DNA from: Comamonadaceae bacterium
GTDB lineage: Bacteria > Pseudomonadota > Gammaproteobacteria > Burkholderiales > Burkholderiaceae
Direction of reading: 5' to 3'
DNA: 10,319 nucleotides
Assembly: GCA_947377705.1 (NCBI GenBank)
Contig: CANCGU010000083.1
Coordinates: 1-10,319, forward strand
Shown: one piece after another, positions 6,448 through 10,319 of the stretch
Layout: the number at the start of each line of letters is the position of its first letter
How positions within the stretch are numbered: the first letter of the stretch is position 1
Made by a program: the position numbers and the translations under genes
Notes under the pieces: model-generated
Told to the model about the DNA's origin: nothing
Seen by the model: the letters and a program-made list of their open reading frames with translations, nothing else
The model's database searches: none

Positions 6448-7787
6448 GCCGACTCGTTCACCCACACCTCGCCCCGCAGTGAATGCGGGTTGGCTTCGGT
6501 GATCTTCACATCAATCAGTTGGTTCATCAGGCGCTCAGGGTTGGGGCCGCCTTTGAAGTTGACGATCCGGTTGCATTCTGTGCGGGCGCGCAGCTCGGTG
6601 GCGTCTTTCTTCGAGTAGCCATCCACCAGCACGCGTTGCACGGTGCCCACGCGTTGCACGTTGATGTCGCGCATGTTGTCTTCAATGATCTTTTGCACCT
6701 CTTGCAGGCGGCGCAACTTCACGGCGTGGGGTGTGTCATCGTGCAGGTTAGCTGCCGGTGTGCCAGGGCGGGGGCTGAAGATGAAGCTGAACGAGTTGTC
6801 AAAGTACACATCGTGCATGAGCTTGATGAGCTTTTGGTGGTCTTCTTCGGTTTCGCCGGGGAAACCCACGATGAAGTCCGAGCTCATGGCCATGTCGGGG
6901 CGAATGGCGCGCAGTTTTTTGACCGTGCTCTTGTATTCCATGGCGGTGTAGCCGCGCTTCATGGCCATCAAGATGCGGTCGCTGCCGTGCTGCACGGGCA
7001 GGTGCAAATGGCTCACCAGTTGCGGCACCTTGGCGTACACATCAATCAAACGCTGGGTGAACTCATTGGGGTGGCTGGTGGTGTAGCGGATGCGTTCGAT
7101 GCCGGGAATCTCGGCCACGTACTCGATGAGCAAGGCGAAGTCTGCAATCTCTGCCGTGCCACCCATGGCGCCACGGTAGGCGTTGACGTTTTGCCCCAAG
7201 AGCGTGACTTCTTTCACGCCCTGTGCGGCCAAGCCCGCGACTTCGACCAACACGTCGTCAAACGGACGGCTCACCTCTTCGCCACGGGTGTAGGGCACCA
7301 CGCAGTAGCTGCAATATTTGCTGCAACCTTCCATGATGCTCACATACGCGCTGCCGCCTTCGACGCGGGCAGGGGGTAAGTGGTCGAACTTTTCGATTTC
7401 TGGGAAGCTGATGTCGACTTGTGGGCGCATCAAGGCTTCTCGCTGGTTGAGCAACTCAGGCAAGCGGTGCAGGGTTTGCGGGCCAAACACCACATCCACA
7501 TAAGGCGCGCGGGCAATGATGGTGTCGCCTTCTTGGCTGGCCACGCAGCCGCCCACGGCAATCTTGACGCCTTTGGCTTTTAAGTGTTGGATGCGGCCTA
7601 GGTCGGAAAACACTTTTTCTTGGGCTTTTTCGCGGACCGAGCAGGTGTTGAACACAATCAGGTCGGCCAGTTCGGGGTCGTCGGTTTTTTCGTAGCCATC
7701 GGACTGCCCGAGCACATCCACCATCTTGTCCGAGTCGTACTCGTTCATTTGGCAACCGAAGGTTTTAATAAAGACTTTGCGGCTCAT
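6444..7787 (-). CDS. miaB: MiaB, tRNA-2-methylthio-N6-isopentenyladenosine(37) methylthiotransferase
   Basis: This 447-residue radical-SAM enzyme adds a methylthio group to i6A37 of tRNAs that read UNN codons. The N-terminal UPF0004 domain carries the auxiliary 4Fe-4S ligands Cys12 ([11 protein letters not shown]), Cys49 (NTCSVRE) and Cys81 (GGCVASQ). The radical-SAM cluster motif CSKYCSYC gives Cys155, Cys159 and Cys162, followed by [13 protein letters not shown], a signature of the MiaB family. A C-terminal TRAM domain (about 378-445) binds tRNA. The start at 7787 is set by GGGAGG 7 nt upstream and by the family-typical N-terminus [15 protein letters not shown]. An in-frame ATG at 7928 would add 47 residues unlike the family and is rejected. 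miaB is often followed by ybeZ (phoH-like) and ybeY, but here it meets ffh tail-to-tail. Confidence 0.97.
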   Translation of the reverse strand: MSRKVFIKTFGCQMNEYDSDKMVDVLGQSDGYEKTDDPELADLIVFNTCSVREKAQEKVFSDLGRIQHLKAKGVKIAVGGCVASQEGDTIIARAPYVDVVFGPQTLHRLPELLNQREALMRPQVDISFPEIEKFDHLPPARVEGGSAYVSIMEGCSKYCSYCVVPYTRGEEVSRPFDDVLVEVAGLAAQGVKEVTLLGQNVNAYRGAMGGTAEIADFALLIEYVAEIPGIERIRYTTSHPNEFTQRLIDVYAKVPQLVSHLHLPVQHGSDRILMAMKRGYTAMEYKSTVKKLRAIRPDMAMSSDFIVGFPGETEEDHQKLIKLMHDVYFDNSFSFIFSPRPGTPAANLHDDTPHAVKLRRLQEVQKIIEDNMRDINVQRVGTVQRVLVDGYSKKDATELRARTECNRIVNFKGGPNPERLMNQLIDVKITEANPHSLRGEVWVNESA

Positions 7788-7794
7788 GGCTGAG

Positions 7795-7800
7795 CCTCCC
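7795..7800 (-). promoter_or_regulatory. Ribosome binding site deciding the miaB start
   Basis: GGGAGG on the minus strand lies 7 nt before the ATG at 7787. It is a near-ideal Shine-Dalgarno and fixes the start against the longer reading from 7928. Confidence 0.8.
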
Positions 7801-7864
7801 CATAGGGATAAAAGCAGCGGTTCATGGTGTTGATCCAGAGGCTGTTGAAGAAGACATCGATTGT

Positions 7865-7887
7865 AGTGCGCGCTTGTTTTGCGCACT
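7865..7887. repeat. GC-rich hairpin A in the miaB/carbonic anhydrase intergenic region
   Basis: AGTGCGC (7865-7871) pairs with GCGCACT (7881-7887) around a 9-nt loop. On the plus strand it is followed by CTTTTATAGCTTTTATC. A similar hairpin with a similar tail occurs at 7985-8003, so the two may be copies of one small element. Only four T residues follow the stem, so it would be a poor terminator, and no plus-strand gene lies before it. Confidence 0.55.
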
Positions 7888-7911
7888 TTTATAGCTTTTA
7901 TCGGTTGCGGC

Positions 7912-7938
7912 AATAATTCGCCACTCAAAGTGGTTATT
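7912..7938. repeat. Bulged AT/GC hairpin in the miaB/carbonic anhydrase intergenic region
   Basis: CCACT (7921-7925) and AGTGG (7929-7933) pair around a 3-nt loop. The outer arms AATAA (7912-7916) and TTATT (7934-7938) can extend the stem across an unpaired TTCG. It lies between the two GC-rich hairpins. The role is unknown; it could be an operator for the divergent genes or a transcript structure. Confidence 0.4.
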
Positions 7939-7984
7939 AAAGCTTATTGCAAATCGAGCCGATACCCACTGACCTGCCTGAAAA

Positions 7985-8003
7985 AGCGCGCGTATTGCGC
8001 GCT
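7985..8003. repeat. GC-rich hairpin B in the miaB/carbonic anhydrase intergenic region
   Basis: AGCGCGC (7985-7991) pairs perfectly with GCGCGCT (7997-8003) around a 5-nt loop GTATT. It is preceded by A-residues and followed on the plus strand by GCTTTTAGGCTTTATCTG, closely resembling the tail of hairpin A. It lies about 40 nt before the carbonic anhydrase start and would fall in its leader or promoter. Confidence 0.55.
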
Positions 8004-8045
8004 GCTTTTAGGCTTTATCTGATGCACCCACTCAAGTGAATGGCC

Positions 8046-9245
8046 ATGAAAAAATATTTAAGACTGATCATTGAAATCGTCATGGGCCTGCTCCTCGCAG
8101 GCGCTTTGGCTTTTGGCTACTGGAGCTACTCCGGTAAAAACCACATCATGAGCGAGCTGACCGAAGCCAGCGAAGGCGTGACCGAAGCGCAAGAAGAACT
8201 CGAAAAGCTGACCCAGGAACTGGAAGAGGCCAAAGAGAAGCTCGAAGAGGCTGAACCCGCTGCTCAACAAATGATGGCGGTCAAAGAATCGTTCAGCAAC
8301 GGCGTGGTCTTGCAAGACTACGAAGCCTTCATCAAGGCCCAAAAAGGCCCTGTGACCAGCGAGCGTCAATTGGGCTTGGGCGCTTTGCGCTTGTTGACCA
8401 AAGGTGCAGACGATCCTGAAACGGTGAGCGCATTCCAAAAAGCGTTAGAAATGGCCGAGTGGTCGTCACGCTTGAAGTCGATTTGTGCGGCGCAAAATGC
8501 GCTGGCAGCGGCAGGTCAAAAAGTCAAAGTCTTGGCTGACTGTGCGGCTGAAAAGCAAGAAGCCAAAGGCCACAAGAAGGGTCATGCGGTTCATTGGGAT
8601 TACGCCGGTGAGATGGGCCCAGAAAATTGGGGCGATGAGTTTCCCACTTGTGGCAAAGGCACCAAGCAGTCGCCTTTGAACATCACCGGTCCTTTCGAGA
8701 AATCGAAAGACGTTTTGGTGGTGAGCTACAAAGAAGGACCTTTGAAAATCTTGAACAACGGCCACACCATTCAAGTCAACGTGGAGCCAGGCAGCACCTT
8801 GAAGATCAACAAGGACGTGTACAACTTGCTGCAATTCCACTTCCACCGCCCTAGCGAAGAGCAAATCGACGGCAAGCCTATGGCCATGGTCGCGCACTTT
8901 GTGCACAAAAATGCCGAAGGCAAATTGGCAGTGTTGGGCGTGTTGCTCAACGATGGCAAAGACAATGCCGCCATCCAAACCTTGTGGAACAACGCCCCCA
9001 AGGCCGAAGGCCCAGAGGTGGTGGTCGACAAAGTCAAGTTTGACCCCAGCAGCCTGGTACCTGCGGCTTTGACGCACTACAGCTACGAAGGGTCGTTGAC
9101 CACACCACCTTGTACCGAAGGCGTGAACTTCTACATCTTGAAGACACCTGTGGACATTGGTAAGAAACAAGTGGTGGACTTCCCCTTCAAGCGCAACGCA
9201 CGCCCTGTGCAGCCTTTGAATGGCCGCAAGATCAACGCCAATTGA
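8046..9245 (+). CDS. Membrane-anchored alpha-carbonic anhydrase with coiled-coil stalk
   Basis: This 399-residue protein should interconvert CO2 and bicarbonate outside the inner membrane. Residues about 3-26 form a hydrophobic signal/anchor. Residues about 35-75 form an acidic coiled coil with Leu, Val or Ala at 38, 45, 52, 55, 59, 62, 66, 69 and 73. Residues about 76-170 are probably helical, with Cys147 and Cys166. Residues about 181-399 are an alpha-class domain with zinc ligands His265 and His267 (LLQFHFHRPSEE) and His284 (VAHFVHK). They also hold Glu271, the proton-shuttle-like His240 (NNGHTIQ), Thr352/Thr353 (SLTTPPCTEG) and a likely disulfide between Cys202 and Cys356. Bacterial alpha enzymes are usually about 220-260 residues, so the N-terminal 180 residues are extra. 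An ATG 6 nt earlier (8040) is in frame; 8046 is preferred because AAGTGA then has a 6-nt spacing. The gene stands alone, with a strong terminator after it. Confidence 0.93.
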   Translation: MKKYLRLIIEIVMGLLLAGALAFGYWSYSGKNHIMSELTEASEGVTEAQEELEKLTQELEEAKEKLEEAEPAAQQMMAVKESFSNGVVLQDYEAFIKAQKGPVTSERQLGLGALRLLTKGADDPETVSAFQKALEMAEWSSRLKSICAAQNALAAAGQKVKVLADCAAEKQEAKGHKKGHAVHWDYAGEMGPENWGDEFPTCGKGTKQSPLNITGPFEKSKDVLVVSYKEGPLKILNNGHTIQVNVEPGSTLKINKDVYNLLQFHFHRPSEEQIDGKPMAMVAHFVHKNAEGKLAVLGVLLNDGKDNAAIQTLWNNAPKAEGPEVVVDKVKFDPSSLVPAALTHYSYEGSLTTPPCTEGVNFYILKTPVDIGKKQVVDFPFKRNARPVQPLNGRKINAN

Positions 9246-9261
9246 TCGTTTCAGCCCCATG

Positions 9262-9291
9262 AAAAATGCCTGCATTAGCAGGCATTTTTTT
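9262..9291. terminator. Strong bidirectional intrinsic terminator
   Basis: AAAAATGCCTGC (9262-9273) pairs perfectly with GCAGGCATTTTT (9278-9289) around the tetraloop ATTA. Seven T residues (9285-9291) end it on the plus strand and five A residues begin it, giving a T-run on the minus strand. It lies between the stop of the carbonic anhydrase gene and the stop of the convergent HTH-anchor gene, so it can end both transcripts. Confidence 0.92.
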
Positions 9292-9297
9292 GATCGT

Positions 9298-9311
9298 TTG
9301 AAACGTTTCAA
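9298..9311. repeat. Perfect 14-bp palindrome overlapping the end of the HTH-anchor gene
   Basis: TTGAAACGTTTCAA is its own reverse complement and contains the minus-strand stop codon (9308-9310). It directly follows the second copy of a 10-bp direct repeat TTGATCGTTT (9242-9251 and 9290-9299) that flanks the terminator. It may add a second stem to the minus-strand 3' end or be a protein-binding site. Confidence 0.5.
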
Positions 9312-9748
9312 GAAAGTTTGGGTGGCGGTGATGGCAGGGTATAGAGCAGTGGCATGGCCACGGCCACCAACAAGAAAACGACCACCACAAAGATCAGTAG
9401 CAGCTTGAAGAACTCAGGCGAGTCTGGAAACTTGGGCTGAGCTGGCGGCAGCATGTCTTCCATTTTGAATGCGGGTAGTTGAACCCCGAGCCCATCGGCG
9501 GCCGCGCGCGATCGAAACACGTTCACCACAGGCATGCCGTTGGCTTGGGTGCCGCTTAAGGTGGTTGCGACCTTCAGCGCCGCTTGAACTTTCAAGTCTG
9601 GTGAGGCAAATTGACTGTGACCCCCTTCTTCAAGTTCACGTACCTGTGCTTCGGTTAACCCGCACAAACGCGCTAAACGCGCGTGGTCGAGCTTACAAAG
9701 CGCTCGAAGTCGAAGCACGGCTTGGGGGTCGATCAGGTCTGCGTTCAT
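9308..9748 (-). CDS. Unrecognised protein: N-terminal helix-turn-helix-like region, C-terminal membrane anchor
   Basis: I do not recognise this 146-residue protein. Residues about 10-42 read like a small helix-turn-helix of the XRE/RodZ type (HARLARLCGLTEAQVRELEE, 22-41). The following stretch DLKVQAALKVATTL (51-64) may complete a helical DNA-binding-like fold. A linker rich in Pro and Ala (about 85-110) leads to one strong membrane segment (about 113-136, with an unbroken run of Val/Leu/Ile/Phe) and a short Pro-rich tail. The N-terminal domain is therefore expected in the cytoplasm, a tail-anchored layout. It begins 54 nt after fliN on the same strand and is the last gene before the terminator, so it is probably co-transcribed with fliM-fliN. 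The ribosome site before 9748 is weak. FliO, expected at this place, normally has its membrane segment at the N-terminus, so this is not an obvious FliO. Confidence 0.78.
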   Translation of the reverse strand: MNADLIDPQAVLRLRALCKLDHARLARLCGLTEAQVRELEEGGHSQFASPDLKVQAALKVATTLSGTQANGMPVVNVFRSRAAADGLGVQLPAFKMEDMLPPAQPKFPDSPEFFKLLLIFVVVVFLLVAVAMPLLYTLPSPPPKLS

Positions 9749-9768
9749 GTGAACTTGTCATCTGCCTA

Positions 9769-9811
9769 GACGGTTTTGAGGAAACCGTCCGTTCCCTGAT
9801 TTTTAAATCAG
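9769..9811. repeat. Two adjacent stem-loops at the fliN 3' end
   Basis: CTGATTT-TT-AAATCAG (9796-9811) contains the fliN stop codon. GACGGTTT-TGAGG-AAACCGTC (9769-9789) follows it in the direction of transcription. Neither is followed by a T-run on the minus strand, so they are not standard terminators. They could mark an mRNA processing or stability point between fliN and the downstream gene. Confidence 0.5.
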
Positions 9812-10222
9812 CTTGAGGCGCTCAGAAGAGGGCACCACACGGGTCAGGCGAACACCGTAGCGGTCATTGACCAACACGATTTCACCTTGAGCCACGACGG
9901 AATTGTTAACCAGTAGGTCGAGGGGTTCGCCCGCAATGCGGTCGAGTTCTACCACGCTGCCTTGTGTGAGGCGCATCAAGTCTTTGATCTTGATTTGTGC
10001 ACGGCCCACTTCGATGGACAAGTTCACCACGATGTTTTGCAACACCTCGGGGTTGATGTTGCCCGGCATGGTTGGCTTGAAGTCTTCCAAGCTCGGCTCC
10101 GCATCCTCTTCGTGGGCAGCCGCGACTGCTTCGTGCGCTTCTTGTTCTGCTTCAGGGGCAGCAGTTGCCGCGACTTCAGCTTCCTCGGCTTCGGGGGTTG
10201 GGTTTTCTGTTTTGTCGGTCAT
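9803..10222 (-). CDS. fliN: FliN, flagellar motor switch protein
   Basis: This 139-residue component of the C-ring (switch complex with FliM and FliG) sets motor rotation direction and helps dock export cargo. Residues about 1-50 are a low-complexity Ala/Glu-rich leader, commonly variable in FliN. Residues about 62-133 form the SpoA/FliN domain: NIVVNLSIEVGRAQIKIKDL (63-82), then LTQGSVVELDRIAGEPLDL (85-103), VNNSVVAQGEIVLVNDRYGV (105-124) and RLTRVV. The start at 10222 is backed by AGGA 7 nt upstream. It lies 14 nt after the stop of a probable fliM, as in the usual fliM-fliN order. Confidence 0.95.
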   Translation of the reverse strand: MTDKTENPTPEAEEAEVAATAAPEAEQEAHEAVAAAHEEDAEPSLEDFKPTMPGNINPEVLQNIVVNLSIEVGRAQIKIKDLMRLTQGSVVELDRIAGEPLDLLVNNSVVAQGEIVLVNDRYGVRLTRVVPSSERLKLI

Positions 10223-10236
10223 GATGTGGTCCTGTT

Positions 10237-10319
10237 TCAGGTTTTTCCGTGAACGTGTTCGTGGTCAATTTGTACGGCCACTTGTGAACCGCGTGTGCCC
10301 ACATTGACGTGAAAGGCGG
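10237..10319 (-). CDS. fliM: Probable FliM, flagellar motor switch protein (C-terminal end only, cut by window edge)
   Basis: An open frame enters from the right edge and ends at a TGA (10239-10237), 14 nt before fliN. The 26 visible residues (AFHVNVGTRGSQVAVQIDHE and six more) fit the end of a SpoA domain, with the VGTRGSQVAVQI pattern resembling the last strands of FliM. The assignment depends mainly on its position directly before fliN, and the core of the protein is outside the window. Confidence 0.68.
   Translation of the reverse strand, partial: AFHVNVGTRGSQVAVQIDHEHVHGKT

Larger units (their letters stand above)
7788..8045. other. Divergent intergenic region between miaB and the carbonic anhydrase gene
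   Basis: The gap of about 250 nt must hold the promoters of both genes, but no -35/-10 pair with good spacing stands out in either direction. TATAAA (minus strand, in the TTTATAGC stretch near 7888-7894) and TACAAT (minus, 7865-7860) are possible -10 elements for miaB, without convincing -35 partners. The region is dominated by three hairpins (separate entries). No RNA gene or small coding region was recognised. Confidence 0.5.

Noticed and set aside
6483..7379. A 298-codon open frame on the plus strand opposite miaB
   Set aside because: The His/Val-rich composition and complete overlap with the conserved radical-SAM gene show it to be a shadow frame.
7788..7928. N-terminal extension of miaB from an ATG at 7928
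   Set aside because: The extra 47 residues do not resemble the MiaB N-terminus, whereas the ATG at 7787 has a strong GGGAGG and the family-typical [13 protein letters not shown] start.
8466..9311. A 281-codon open frame on the minus strand opposite the carbonic anhydrase gene, starting downstream of the terminator
   Set aside because: It is antisense to a gene whose catalytic motifs are intact, and its product shows no domain. Minus-strand transcription would be stopped by the terminator at 9262-9291.
1..10319. CRISPR arrays, tRNA/rRNA genes, insertion sequences, integrase or attachment sites
   Set aside because: No regularly spaced repeats, no cloverleaf with a conserved T-arm, no transposase or integrase motifs and no tRNA-end duplication were seen in either strand.

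Overview
The window looks like a chromosomal segment of a betaproteobacterium, most likely Burkholderiales and probably the Comamonadaceae. The basis is the long NrdA with an ATP-cone, the gene neighbourhood (ypjD/ccsA-like, PP0621-type gene and ampD divergent from ffh), moderately GC-rich codon use, and flagellar fliM/fliN genes. This assignment rests on protein character and gene order, not on a database search. Coding density is high. There is no sign of phage, insertion sequence, CRISPR or plasmid functions, and no rRNA or tRNA gene was recognised.

Layout from left to right. Positions 1-3066 (minus strand) carry a class Ia ribonucleotide reductase operon: complete nrdA, then the first 13 codons of nrdB at the window edge. 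Upstream of nrdA (3067-3416) there is a well-formed control region. A sigma70-type promoter has its -10 inside, and its -35 next to, two 16-bp boxes centred 32 bp apart, which matches the geometry of NrdR repressor sites. The leader between promoter and nrdA contains an attenuator-like hairpin. Positions 3417-5012 (minus) hold a compact three-gene operon: a CcsA/YpjD-like membrane protein, a 70-residue PP0621-type zinc-ribbon protein (ATGA overlap with the gene before it), and ampD (4 nt after the gene before it). Divergent from it, 5071-6447 (plus) is ffh, the protein part of the signal recognition particle. ffh runs tail-to-tail into miaB (6444-7787, minus), and the two stop codons share the bases TTAA.

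Positions 7788-8039 are a divergent intergenic region with three hairpins, two of which look like diverged copies of one element. Positions 8046-9245 (plus) encode an unusual alpha-carbonic anhydrase with an N-terminal membrane segment, an acidic coiled coil and a middle alpha-helical region in front of the enzyme domain. A strong bidirectional terminator (9262-9291) separates it from a minus-strand flagellar segment: the end of a probable fliM, then fliN, then an unrecognised protein with an N-terminal helix-turn-helix-like region and a C-terminal membrane anchor, which sits where fliO would be expected.

Most genes are housekeeping: dNTP supply, SRP targeting, tRNA modification, peptidoglycan recycling, cytochrome c-related membrane function and the flagellar switch. 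The parts most worth a second look are the multidomain carbonic anhydrase, the HTH-plus-anchor protein after fliN, the NrdR-type operator with its leader hairpin, and the repeated hairpins upstream of miaB and the carbonic anhydrase gene. I do not see a clear undescribed multi-gene system.
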